Assembly: GCA_964400655.1 (NCBI GenBank)
Contig: CAYNVN010000004.1
Span: 1-47,761, forward strand
DNA: 47,761 bases
Reading direction: 5' to 3'
From: B16-G9 sp964400655
Lineage (GTDB): Bacteria > Bacteroidota > Bacteroidia > Bacteroidales > F082
Positions 16,754 through 24,370 of this stretch are shown here, piece by piece. Position 1 is the first letter of the stretch, and each line of letters begins with the position of its first letter. Position numbers and translations under genes: made by a program. The notes below the pieces were generated by a model that saw only the letters and a list, made by a program, of their open reading frames with translations, was not told the origin of the DNA and did no database searches.

Positions 16754-18040
16754 ATGCAAAATAAAACAGAAGGTGCCGTAAAATCAGAGCAAAAGAACAA
16801 CTATCTGATACCCATTATTATCATTGGTGTTTTATTTTTTATTTTTGGATTTGTTACCTGGCTTAATGCCACGCTGATTCCCTTTTTAAAAACCGCCTGC
16901 GAGCTTACTTCCTTCGAGTCGTATCTGGTAACTTTTGCTTTTTACATTTCCTATTTTGTTATGGCACTCCCCTCTTCGATGGTGTTAAAGAAAACGGGCT
17001 TTAAAAACGGTATGGCACTGGGGTTATTGATTATGGCCGCCGGAGCACTTATTTTTATTCCCGCCGCCAATACCCGGACTTATACATGGTTTTTGCTGGG
17101 ATTATTTGTACAGGGTACGGGGCTTGCCATTCTTCAAACGGCATCAAACCCTTACGTAACCATTTTGGGGCCCATCGAGAGTGCCGCCAAACGAATAAGC
17201 ATTATGGGGGTTGCCAACAAATTTGCCGGTATTTTAAGCCCTATTATTTTAGGCTCCATCGTTCTTACCGGAATCGATAAAATTGAAAAACAGCTTGAAG
17301 GCATTAGCGATGTCGCCGCACGCACCTCACTGCTTGACGATTTGGCAGCAAGGGTAATATGGCCCTATATCATTATGGCGGTTGTTTTGGTTATCATGGC
17401 GCTGGCTGTAAAATATTCATCACTGCCCGAAGTGGAAGCCGAAGAAGAAGAACACCCCGATGATGAGCCGGTTCGGAGCAGTATATTTTCGTTTCCCTAT
17501 TTTTGGCTTGGCGTAATAACCCTCTTTTTCTATCTCGGTGCCGAGGTAATTGCCGTTGACACGCTGATTAACTATGGAAAATCGCTGGGATTCGGTATTG
17601 ATGAAGCCAAGTTCTTCTCTTCGTTTACACTGGTAGCCATGATTGTAGGTTACTTTTTCGGTATCATTGCCATTCCCAAATATATTTCGCAACAAAATGC
17701 TCTTAAATATTTTGCCATCCTTGGAACGCTGTTTACCCTGGTGGCCATATTTACCACCGGCTACACTTCCGTGTTGTTTATTGCTGCGCTGGGTTTTGCC
17801 AACTCCATTATGTGGCCCGCCATCTGGCCTCTCGCCATCGACGGTCTTGGTAAATACCTGAAGCTGGGATCGGCATTTATGATTATGGCCATTGCAGGTG
17901 GTGCCACCATACCTTTACTGTACGGTTACCTTTCGGGATTACCTTCGGTTGGCAGCACCCTGGCTTATGCCATATTGATTCCCTGCTATTTAATTATTTT
18001 CTATTTTGCCACCTACGGATACAAAGTGGGCAGAAAGTAA
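16754..18040 (+). CDS. MFS sugar transporter, FHS family (glucose/galactose or fucose type)
   Basis: A 428-residue protein with twelve predicted membrane segments in two halves separated by an acidic loop (EVEAEEEEHPDDEPV, about 222-236). N-terminal features such as GFVTWLNATLIPFLKTACEL and the SYFVMALPSSMVLKKTGFKN stretch are those of the fucose:H+ symporter (FHS) family, including GluP and FucP; FVQGTGLAILQTASNPYVTI is another family hallmark. It imports a hexose with H+ (or Na+ in some members) across the inner membrane. The specific sugar cannot be read from the sequence, and no sugar-catabolic genes are adjacent. The gene stands alone behind a terminator. Confidence 0.92.
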   Translation: MQNKTEGAVKSEQKNNYLIPIIIIGVLFFIFGFVTWLNATLIPFLKTACELTSFESYLVTFAFYISYFVMALPSSMVLKKTGFKNGMALGLLIMAAGALIFIPAANTRTYTWFLLGLFVQGTGLAILQTASNPYVTILGPIESAAKRISIMGVANKFAGILSPIILGSIVLTGIDKIEKQLEGISDVAARTSLLDDLAARVIWPYIIMAVVLVIMALAVKYSSLPEVEAEEEEHPDDEPVRSSIFSFPYFWLGVITLFFYLGAEVIAVDTLINYGKSLGFGIDEAKFFSSFTLVAMIVGYFFGIIAIPKYISQQNALKYFAILGTLFTLVAIFTTGYTSVLFIAALGFANSIMWPAIWPLAIDGLGKYLKLGSAFMIMAIAGGATIPLLYGYLSGLPSVGSTLAYAILIPCYLIIFYFATYGYKVGRK

Positions 18041-18261
18041 TTGATTGAGTTATTATAACTTAGGGGTTGTCTTTCATGCTATTAAAGCAAACATCAGCTT
18101 TTCAGTTCAAATTAATTAAAAAATGTGTGGTACACATCAAAGCCAGAATCGTTGCATGTAATACAACTAACACAATTCAATGTTGGAGTTCAAACAAAAT
18201 CAACATACAAAGTGAAAGAGTCAGACTTAGATTCTTTTAAAGGTGAATAAATAATTTGACA

Positions 18262-18292
18262 TTTGAATATTTTTTTAATTGTCGTATCTTTG
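18262..18292 (+). promoter_or_regulatory. Bacteroidetes promoter abutting the mntA-like start codon
   Basis: TTTG (18262-18265), 19 nt, then TATCTTTG (18285-18292) is a perfect match to TTTG-N19/21-TAnnTTTG. The ATG of the antitoxin gene is at 18297, so the transcript would start at or next to the A of the start codon and be leaderless. Confidence 0.75.
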
Positions 18293-18296
18293 GAAT

Positions 18297-18617
18297 ATGA
18301 AATTGCCAAATGAAATAGAAAATAAAATTGATACGTTAGTTGTACTTTGTAATAAATACAAGGTGAATAGAATATTTGTATTTGGTTCAATCGTAAAAGG
18401 AAATTTTAATCCGCAAACCAGTGACATTGATTTAATTGTTGAACTGGAAGACTTACCTCCAAGTGAGAAAGGTGAAATATTAATGAAATTATGGTCTGAA
18501 CTGGAAGATTTGTTTGCAAGAAAGGTTGATTTATTAACAACCTTAAATATTAAAAACCCTTATTTAAAAAACGAAATTGAAGCCTCTAAATTTCTAATTT
18601 ATGACAGAGCGAGCTAA
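18297..18617 (+). CDS. Minimal nucleotidyltransferase antitoxin (MntA-like) of a MNT-HEPN system
   Basis: A 106-residue protein from ATG 18297 (a TTG six codons upstream overlaps the promoter and is less likely). The nucleotidyltransferase motif is intact: RIFVFGSIVKGNF, followed by TSDIDLIVELE, giving GS-X11-DxD. In characterised MntA-HepT systems this enzyme adds AMP to a tyrosine in the HEPN toxin and silences it. The stop codon overlaps the HEPN gene start by 17 bp (ATG 18601), the usual operon arrangement. The region looks visibly more AT-rich than flanking genes, suggesting horizontal acquisition. The partner toxin is interrupted. Confidence 0.88.
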   Translation: MKLPNEIENKIDTLVVLCNKYKVNRIFVFGSIVKGNFNPQTSDIDLIVELEDLPPSEKGEILMKLWSELEDLFARKVDLLTTLNIKNPYLKNEIEASKFLIYDRAS

Positions 18618-18960
18618 AAAGTATTTATTTGATATCTTATTGTCAATTGAAGCAATTGAAGAATTTCTGGAAGATTTTGATTTCGTAAAATATCAAAATG
18701 ATTTAAAGACAAAAAGTGCCGTTGAAAGACAACTTGGTATTATTGGGGAAGCAGTAAACAGATTTTCAAAAGAGGAAACAAATATATAATTACAAAACTC
18801 ACGAGAAATTGTAAATTTCAGAAATAGAATTATTCACGCCTACGACAGCGTTGACGATAGTATTATTTGGGCAATTAAAACCAACCATTTGCCAATTCTA
18901 AAAAAAGAGATTGAAAAGTTGCTAAATCTAAACAATGACAGTGTCCACAAAACTGTGTAA
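18601..18960 (+). pseudogene. HEPN-domain toxin (HepT/DUF86-like), interrupted by an in-frame stop
   Basis: The frame begins MTERAKKYLFDILLSIEAIE and includes ERQLGIIGEAVNRFSKE, typical of the HepT/DUF86 HEPN family, then hits TAA at 18787-18789 (codon 63). The same frame continues without another stop to 18958-18960 and encodes the rest of the domain: NSREIVNFRNRIIHAYDSVD holds the RNase motif R-X4-H-X-Y, followed by IIWAIKTNHLPILKKEIE. A single nonsense codon therefore separates the N-terminal half from the catalytic half. No ATG allows easy internal restart. As read, the toxin is dead while the antitoxin is intact. A sequencing error at this one codon or readthrough cannot be excluded. Confidence 0.88.
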
Positions 18961-19119
18961 ACAAAAATTTTCATATACCTGCTTATATTCAAAACGTAAC
19001 CAATAAAATTCCCTCTGTTTCAAAATTGATTGTACCTGTTATTAACCAGCCCCGCTTTTACGTTGGTTAAAAAAACTTAAGGAGTACCGGCAGCGACCGC
19101 TGCCCGTAACAATATTTTT

Positions 19120-19127
19120 TACTTTTG
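19120..19127 (+). promoter_or_regulatory. -7 promoter element of gldA
   Basis: TACTTTTG matches TAnnTTTG and lies 22 nt upstream of the gldA ATG at 19150. There is no TTTG at the -33 position, so this is a partial promoter match. Confidence 0.5.
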
Positions 19128-19149
19128 CAGGTCACATGAATTATACCCC

Positions 19150-20070
19150 ATGAAAACCATCGAAATAAAAGAGGTTACCAAACTTTACGGAACACAAAAA
19201 GCACTTGACGGTGTTGGCTTTACCATCGACAAGGGAGAAATTGTTGGTTTGCTCGGGCCCAACGGGGCAGGTAAATCAACCCTGATGAAAATCATCACCT
19301 CTTTTATTACTCCTGATTCGGGTACGGTTTTTATTAATGGCACCGATGTGCTGGAAGATGACATTGAAACCCGTAAACAGATAGGCTACCTTCCCGAAAA
19401 CAATCCGCTTTATCCGGATATGTACGTTCGCGAATATCTTGCATTTGTTTTAAAAGTATACAAAACACCGTTTGATGTAAAACAACGGGTGGAGGAGATG
19501 ATAGCGCTAACGGGGCTAACTCCCGAAAGCCACAAAAAAATAGGGGCTTTGTCGAAAGGTTACCGACAGCGCGTTGGGTTGGCACAAGCACTGATTCATG
19601 ATCCGGAGATACTGATACTTGACGAACCCACTTCGGGACTGGACCCCAATCAGCTGGTCGATATCAGAAATATTATATCGGAATTCGGAAAACAAAAAAC
19701 CATCATCCTTTCAACACACATCATGCAGGAAGTGGAGGCTGTTTGCGACAGGGTGGTGATTATACACAAAGGCAAACTGGTGGCCGATGACAAAACCGAT
19801 AATTTATGGAAAATTGCCGGTACCGGTAATTATTACGAAGTTGAATTTAAAGAAACCGTTGAAATTAACCTTTTACAATCGTTACCATTTGTTTTAAAAG
19901 CTTCGCGGCAAAGCAACGGAAAATGGTTGCTGGAAGCCGAAAAAGGAGAAGATATCAGAGAAGCCGTTTTTAATTTTGCCACAAAAAACGGAGTTCATAT
20001 CCTTTCGTTATCGCAAAGCGAACAACGTATGGAAGACGTTTTCCATTCGCTTACAGCCGGTTCGATGTGA
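19150..20070 (+). CDS. gldA: ABC transporter ATP-binding protein, GldA-like
   Basis: A 306-residue ATPase of the ABC-2 type. Walker A is GPNGAGKST (36-44), the signature is LSKGYRQRVGLAQAL, Walker B is LILDEPTSGLDP, and the H loop is STHIMQEVEAVCDR. The C-terminal extension after about 215 (YYEVEFKETVEINLL through QSEQRMEDVFHSLT) fits the gliding-motility subunit GldA, which with GldF and GldG forms an ABC transporter needed for gliding in some Flavobacteria; GldA homologues also occur widely in non-gliding Bacteroidota. No gldF or gldG lies here, so the partner permease must be elsewhere. The gene has its own short leader and is followed by the metK promoter. Confidence 0.85.
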   Translation: MKTIEIKEVTKLYGTQKALDGVGFTIDKGEIVGLLGPNGAGKSTLMKIITSFITPDSGTVFINGTDVLEDDIETRKQIGYLPENNPLYPDMYVREYLAFVLKVYKTPFDVKQRVEEMIALTGLTPESHKKIGALSKGYRQRVGLAQALIHDPEILILDEPTSGLDPNQLVDIRNIISEFGKQKTIILSTHIMQEVEAVCDRVVIIHKGKLVADDKTDNLWKIAGTGNYYEVEFKETVEINLLQSLPFVLKASRQSNGKWLLEAEKGEDIREAVFNFATKNGVHILSLSQSEQRMEDVFHSLTAGSM

Positions 20071-20104
20071 GATTAGTTTCATCGGAATTTTTATTGTTAA
20101 TTCA

Positions 20105-20135
20105 TTTCCCCGTTAATTATTTTAAGTTACCTTTG
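20105..20135 (+). promoter_or_regulatory. Promoter of the metK leader
   Basis: TTTC (20105-20108, one mismatch to TTTG), 19 nt, then TACCTTTG (20128-20135), a full match to the -7 consensus TAnnTTTG. Transcription would start near 20139-20141, just at the first leader hairpin (GCTAT/ATAGC, 20141-20159), and immediately before the SAM-II motif. Confidence 0.65.
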
Positions 20136-20159
20136 CCCCCGCTATGAAAAATTTATAGC

Positions 20160-20216
20160 AGTGGAAGGATTTGATTGATTGCAACCACATAAAAAAAATG
20201 CTAAAACAATTTTAGC
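20160..20216 (+). ncRNA. SAM-II riboswitch upstream of metK
   Basis: The leader contains the conserved SAM-II order: P1 5' strand GTGG (20161-20164), GATTTG (20168-20173), TTGCA just before the P1 3' strand CCAC (20185-20188), then TAAA and TGCTAAA (20199-20205). This is close to the alphaproteobacterial metA SAM-II aptamer as I recall it (GTGG, GATTTG, TTGCA, CCAC, TTAAA, GCTAAA). SAM-II is known from Bacteroidota. The gene controlled encodes SAM synthetase, so feedback by SAM makes sense. The conserved GCTAAA also forms a perfect 7-bp hairpin GCTAAAA-CAA-TTTTAGC (20200-20216), a possible alternative fold. I could not settle the pseudoknot pairing by eye. Confidence 0.75.
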
Positions 20217-20269
20217 CCGCCAATCGTCAAATACCATTCATTTTGGTGTTTAATTTTTTAAAGTTTATT

Positions 20270-21541
20270 ATGTCATATTTATTTACATCAGAATCGGTTT
20301 CTGAGGGCCATCCCGATAAAGTATCCGATCAAATATCGGACGTGCTGCTGGATAATTTTCTTGCATTTGACCCTAATTCAAAAGTTGCTGTTGAAACACT
20401 GGTAACCACCGGACAGGTTGTTGTTGCCGGCGAAGTTAAAACCGTAACCTATGTTGACGTGATGAAAGAAATCAGAAAAGTCATTAACAAAATAGGTTAC
20501 ACAAAGGCCGAATATATGTTTGATGCCAATTCGTGCGGTATTTTATCGGCCATTCACGACCAGTCGGACGACATTAACCGCGGTGTTGAACGCGAAGATG
20601 CCGATGCACAGGGTGCCGGCGACCAGGGAATGATGTTTGGCTATGCAACCAACGAAACGGATAACTACATGCCTTTGCCCGTTGTTATTGCCCATGCACT
20701 GGTTAAAGAGCTGGCCGAAATTCGTCGCGAGGGTGAGTTTATGACCTACCTGCGTCCCGATTCCAAATCGCAGGTTACCATTGAATACTCCGATGATAAC
20801 AAACCGGTAAGAATCGACACCATTGTTGTTTCAACCCAACACGACGAATTTGCCTCCGATGAGGAGATGCAGGCTAAAATTCGTGAAGATGTTATCAATA
20901 TTCTGATTCCACGGGTAAAAGCCACTTTTGAAAAAGCCGATATAAAAGCGCTGTTTGAAGGCGATATTACCTATCATGTTAATCCTACCGGAAAATTTGT
21001 GATAGGAGGCCCCCACGGCGATACCGGTTTAACCGGCAGAAAGATTATTGTTGATACCTATGGTGGAAAAGGTGCCCATGGAGGTGGCGCATTTTCGGGA
21101 AAAGACCCTTCAAAAGTTGACCGTTCGGCGGCTTATGCTTCGCGGCATATTGCTAAAAACCTGGTAGCTGCCGGCGTTGCCGACGAAATGCTGGTACAGC
21201 TGTCGTATGCCATTGGCGTTGCCGAGCCTGTTGGTGTTTTTGTAAACACTTACGGCACCTCAAAGGTAGATTTGCAGGATGGCGAAATAGCTGCCAAAAT
21301 TCAGGAAATATTCGACCTGCGCCCTGCCGCCATCGAAAGAAACTTAAAATTGCGCAATCCCATTTATCTTGAAACCGCTGCCTATGGTCACATGGGCCGC
21401 GAACCGCAACGTGTAACCAAACATTTTGAAATGTTTGACTATTCGCATAAAAAAATGCTGGTTAAAGAACTGGAAGTTGAGCTTTTTACCTGGGAAAAAC
21501 TGGACAAAGTTGAAGCGGTAAAAAATGCTTTTGGGTTGTAA
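20270..21541 (+). CDS. metK: S-adenosylmethionine synthetase
   Basis: Converts methionine and ATP to S-adenosylmethionine, the methyl donor of the cell. The ATG at 20270 gives the canonical N terminus (MSYLFTSESVSEGHPDKVSD) and 423 residues; an in-frame TTG at 20243 would add nine residues and is rejected. Motifs: GHPDKVSDQISD (substrate and metal binding), GAGDQGMMFGYA (about 117-128), and GGGAFSGKDPSKVDRSAAY with the ATP-binding loop (about 275-293). It ends with the tetramer-forming C-terminal part. The leader carries a probable SAM-II riboswitch, so expression should fall when SAM is abundant. A strong bidirectional terminator follows. Confidence 0.97.
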   Translation: MSYLFTSESVSEGHPDKVSDQISDVLLDNFLAFDPNSKVAVETLVTTGQVVVAGEVKTVTYVDVMKEIRKVINKIGYTKAEYMFDANSCGILSAIHDQSDDINRGVEREDADAQGAGDQGMMFGYATNETDNYMPLPVVIAHALVKELAEIRREGEFMTYLRPDSKSQVTIEYSDDNKPVRIDTIVVSTQHDEFASDEEMQAKIREDVINILIPRVKATFEKADIKALFEGDITYHVNPTGKFVIGGPHGDTGLTGRKIIVDTYGGKGAHGGGAFSGKDPSKVDRSAAYASRHIAKNLVAAGVADEMLVQLSYAIGVAEPVGVFVNTYGTSKVDLQDGEIAAKIQEIFDLRPAAIERNLKLRNPIYLETAAYGHMGREPQRVTKHFEMFDYSHKKMLVKELEVELFTWEKLDKVEAVKNAFGL

Positions 21542-21569
21542 TCCTTTATAATATTAAAGCGGTAAATAA

Positions 21570-21604
21570 AAAAAGGCAGCGGTGCAATGCACCGCTGCCT
21601 TTTT
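21570..21604. terminator. Bidirectional terminator between metK and the convergent T9SS gene
   Basis: A 16-bp perfect stem AAAAAGGCAGCGGTGC / GCACCGCTGCCTTTTT with a 3-nt loop has A and T tracts on the two sides, so it can work in both directions. It lies 28 bp after the metK stop and 21 bp before the end of the minus-strand gene. Confidence 0.93.
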
Positions 21605-21625
21605 CAGTTTTTATCGTATAAAAAA

Positions 21626-22360
21626 CTATTTAACAATAAGTTTCCTTGTTTTGTAAACGTTTCCGTCAACAAGTACCGAGTAAAAATAAACACCTTGTGT
21701 AAGGTCGGAAACATCAATACTTGTTTTGTTCGATCCGCCTGAAAGATTAACCGACTTTACAACACTGCCCAGAAGGTTCACAATCTTAACAGAGGCACTG
21801 CTTGCATTGCTCAGGTTATAATCGATATTAACCATGCCGGTGGCAGGATTCGGATAAACATCCGATACCGAAATTTTTTCAGTATTGGCTTCTATTCCGG
21901 TAAGAGAGTATTTGTAAATTACTACAATTGAGGCACTGTATTCAGCATTTCCTCTGTCAAAAAGCGTGTACTTAACCATTGTTTCACCAAATTTGTTATT
22001 GTGTGTGTAATGGCCCGAAATAACATCAGCCGAAAGCTGTCCGGCAGGAATAACCATATCATAGGCAGCCAGCGATGTGTCGGTTGTACTGCTGTAACAA
22101 TTTCCCGACCAGCAAAAACTGTTTTCGGTGCCGTCAATGGCCGAAAGTGTTTCGCGTGCAGCTGCAATACGCAAGTCCTGATCGGTTCCGTTTTTTAAAT
22201 AAGCCTCGAAAACAAGCTCAAAATCACCACCGGCATCACCCCAAACGCCAATCGTATCAGGCAAAGCCTGACCGTCCTCCGTAACAAACACAAGCTGGGC
22301 ATTGGCCGAAACCAACAGAGTGAAAATAAATACAAAAGATAATAGAATTTTTTTCATCAT
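21626..22360 (-). CDS. T9SS-sorted secreted protein of unknown function
   Basis: A 244-residue protein. Signal peptide 1-22 (ending SANAQ); residues 23-158 form one beta-rich domain with two cysteines seven residues apart or less (FCWSGNCYS, C83 and C88) that may form a disulphide; residues 163-244 are a T9SS type-A sorting domain (DVYPNPATGMVNIDYNL; GVYFYSVLVDGNVYKTRKL). The central domain has a pattern seen in small Bacteroidota surface proteins (Ig-like, with VYKYSLTG close), but I cannot name it. A TATTTTTG-type -7 box on the minus strand is at 22409-22416, about 49 nt upstream of the start. Confidence 0.82.
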   Translation of the reverse strand: MMKKILLSFVFIFTLLVSANAQLVFVTEDGQALPDTIGVWGDAGGDFELVFEAYLKNGTDQDLRIAAARETLSAIDGTENSFCWSGNCYSSTTDTSLAAYDMVIPAGQLSADVISGHYTHNNKFGETMVKYTLFDRGNAEYSASIVVIYKYSLTGIEANTEKISVSDVYPNPATGMVNIDYNLSNASSASVKIVNLLGSVVKSVNLSGGSNKTSIDVSDLTQGVYFYSVLVDGNVYKTRKLIVK

Positions 22361-22408
22361 AATAAAAAGGTTTTAGTTTAACATCACGTTTAATTTCAAA
22401 AACTGTTC

Positions 22409-22416
22409 CAAAAATA
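22409..22416 (-). promoter_or_regulatory. -7 promoter element of the 244-residue T9SS cargo gene
   Basis: On the minus strand this reads TATTTTTG (TAnnTTTG). It lies about 49 nt upstream of the start codon at 22360. No -33 TTTG was found at the right distance. Confidence 0.4.
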
Positions 22417-22500
22417 ATACATTAAAACACTAATCATTTTTTTATTGTATTATTTTAACATTATAAAGCAATAATTAAATAAATGACAACATCATAGCGG

Positions 22501-22532
22501 TTTGAGTTGTCCGAAACGGTTTATTATTTTTG
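22501..22532 (+). promoter_or_regulatory. Bacteroidetes promoter of the second Omp28-like gene
   Basis: TTTG (22501-22504), 20 nt, then TATTTTTG (22525-22532): a perfect consensus promoter. The predicted transcript starts near 22536 and would begin with a perfect 7-bp hairpin AAGATTT-CC-AAATCTT (22537-22552), which could protect the 5' end. The leader to the ATG at 22645 is about 109 nt. Confidence 0.75.
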
Positions 22533-22536
22533 GAAA

Positions 22537-22552
22537 AAGATTTCCAAATCTT
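22537..22552 (+). promoter_or_regulatory. 5'-terminal leader hairpin
   Basis: Perfect inverted repeat AAGATTT / AAATCTT around CC lies directly at the predicted 5' end of the mRNA from the promoter at 22501-22532. A stabilising 5' stem is the simplest reading; no T tract follows, so it is not a terminator. Confidence 0.45.
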
Positions 22553-22644
22553 AAACACATATCAAACCTTTTCCATACATTACTTGTCTTAAAGTTAGTT
22601 TTTATATTTTCGCAAAAAATTATTTTATCAATACAATTTTTATT

Positions 22645-24318
22645 ATGAAAAAAATTACTTTTTTACTTTTAACGGTTCTTTTTACAACGGTTACCGTTTT
22701 TAGCCAGTCGTCACAACGGTTGGCACTGGCCGAAGAGTTTACAAATGCAAGCTGTGGCCCTTGTGCCGGACAAAATCCTGCATTTGATGCTTTATTGCAA
22801 CAAAATACCGATAAGATTATTTCCATTAAATATCACATGAGCTGGCCGGGGCCCGACCCGATGTACTCCCACAACACCGTTGATAATAACGCACGGCGTT
22901 CGGTTTACGGCATCAATGGAGTACCCCATGTTCATGTTGACGGCAACTGGTGGAACGGTATGCCTTCGGGGGTAACTCAAAATTTAATCAATACCGTATC
23001 AGCAATTCCTTCGCCCTGCGAAATTCAGGTTCATTACGAATTAAATGCCGATAATACCAAGATTAATGTTACAGCTTTGGTAAATCCTACCGATACGATT
23101 CGCGGAAATAATCTGCGCCTGTTTTTGGTGGTAATCGAAAAACATATCCATTTCAATTCGGCTCCTGGTTATAACGGCGAAAAAGATTTTTACAACGTTA
23201 TGAAAAAAATATTGCCGGACAAAAACGGATTAAAACTTGATCCGGTAATTATTCCCGGCGAATATTTGATTGTTGAAGATTCATGGGAGCTTGCCAACGT
23301 TTACAATAACGACGAATTGTCGGTGGTTGCCTTTATTCAAAATATGGACGACAAAGCGGTACATCAGGCTGCCGGTGGTACCGAAGACCCCTTAACTCCG
23401 CTTTATGCCGATGATGTAGAGGTTAATAATTTATATTACGCTACCGATAAAAATTGTAGCGGACAAATGACTCCCAAAGTTGTTATCAGAAACAACGGTT
23501 CCAACGAAATTACTTCAATGGATATTCAATACCACATTAATAATGGGGATACTACAACCATTAACTGGACAGGTAATTTAGCTTTTTTGGAAAAAGAAGA
23601 AATTCAGCTTCCCCAATTGAATTTTGCTGTTGAAGACACCAATCATTTAATCATTGAGGTTGTTTCAATCAACGGCGGCAGCGACGAATATTACAGCAAC
23701 AATGTTTATGATCATCTGTTTTACAGAGCCGATATCCTTGACGGGCCTGCGTATATGTTCCTTAGCCTGGACGACCATCCCGAACAAACAACATGGAAAC
23801 TGTTCAATTATGCCGGCGATGTGGTTCAGGAGGGCGGACCGTATTCAACCCCTAATCAGCTTCAAACCATTGAACTGGAATTTACATCATCCAGTTGTTA
23901 TCGTTTTGAAATTTATGATTCGGGAAATGACGGCCTGACTGGAAACGGCTTTTACCAGGTTGTTTACGGTACCAACTCAACGGCTTTTGAAGGTGGCGAT
24001 TTCACCGATAAAGACGTAAATGAAATTACATACGACATTGTAGGCGTTTCAAATGAGGAGGCTTTAAACAATTTGAACATCTATCCCAACCCTGCCAACA
24101 GCAAAATCAACGTTTCGTTTGTTTTAAACAACAATCAGGCTGTTTCGGTATCGGTTTATGATCTGCTTGGCAAAGAGGTATTGAGTAAAAATATGGGTAA
24201 CCAGTCTTCGGGTACCGTTACCGTAACCTTTGATGTAAGCAGCCTCGAAACGGGTGTTTACTTTGTTAAAACCAGTGCCGGCGACAAAACTTATGTTAAT
24301 AAAGTTCTGGTAAAATAA
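22645..24318 (+). CDS. T9SS-sorted Omp28-like thioredoxin-fold protein
   Basis: A 557-residue secreted protein. Signal peptide 1-21 (ending TVFSQ). An Omp28-related thioredoxin-like domain follows at once: EEFTNASCGPCAGQNPAF with C37 and C40 as a CxxC redox motif, then YGINGVPHVHVDG, the cis-Pro equivalent. A CARDB-like beta domain (about 255-350) and a further beta domain (about 355-465; YRFEIYDSGNDGLTGNGFY) lead to a T9SS type-A sorting domain (about 475-557) with NIYPNPANSKINVSF and GVYFVKTSAGDK. It is related in design to the protein at 14822, but here the thioredoxin-like domain is N-terminal. Substrate unknown. It has its own consensus promoter and a strong terminator. Confidence 0.88.
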   Translation: MKKITFLLLTVLFTTVTVFSQSSQRLALAEEFTNASCGPCAGQNPAFDALLQQNTDKIISIKYHMSWPGPDPMYSHNTVDNNARRSVYGINGVPHVHVDGNWWNGMPSGVTQNLINTVSAIPSPCEIQVHYELNADNTKINVTALVNPTDTIRGNNLRLFLVVIEKHIHFNSAPGYNGEKDFYNVMKKILPDKNGLKLDPVIIPGEYLIVEDSWELANVYNNDELSVVAFIQNMDDKAVHQAAGGTEDPLTPLYADDVEVNNLYYATDKNCSGQMTPKVVIRNNGSNEITSMDIQYHINNGDTTTINWTGNLAFLEKEEIQLPQLNFAVEDTNHLIIEVVSINGGSDEYYSNNVYDHLFYRADILDGPAYMFLSLDDHPEQTTWKLFNYAGDVVQEGGPYSTPNQLQTIELEFTSSSCYRFEIYDSGNDGLTGNGFYQVVYGTNSTAFEGGDFTDKDVNEITYDIVGVSNEEALNNLNIYPNPANSKINVSFVLNNNQAVSVSVYDLLGKEVLSKNMGNQSSGTVTVTFDVSSLETGVYFVKTSAGDKTYVNKVLVK

Positions 24319-24337
24319 CTTTACCGTTCTAACAAAT

Positions 24338-24370
24338 AAAAAAAGCTGCATCGTTGATGCAGCTTTTTTT
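24338..24370. terminator. Bidirectional terminator between the Omp28-like gene and murF-alr
   Basis: A 15-bp perfect stem (seven A, then GCTGCATC / GATGCAGC, then seven T) with a 3-nt loop. It starts 20 bp after the plus-strand stop and touches the last base of the minus-strand gene, so it probably serves both. Confidence 0.92.

Noticed and set aside
18279..18296. TTG start extending the MntA-like protein by six residues
   Set aside because: The TTG lies inside the promoter spacer, upstream of the -7 box, so it would not be transcribed.
18961..19149. Possible gene or RNA between the HEPN pseudogene and gldA
   Set aside because: Only short interrupted frames and a gldA -7 box are visible; no conserved RNA motif was recognised.
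20243..20269. Upstream TTG start adding nine residues to MetK
   Set aside because: The ATG at 20270 gives the canonical MetK N terminus; the extra residues are not part of the family.
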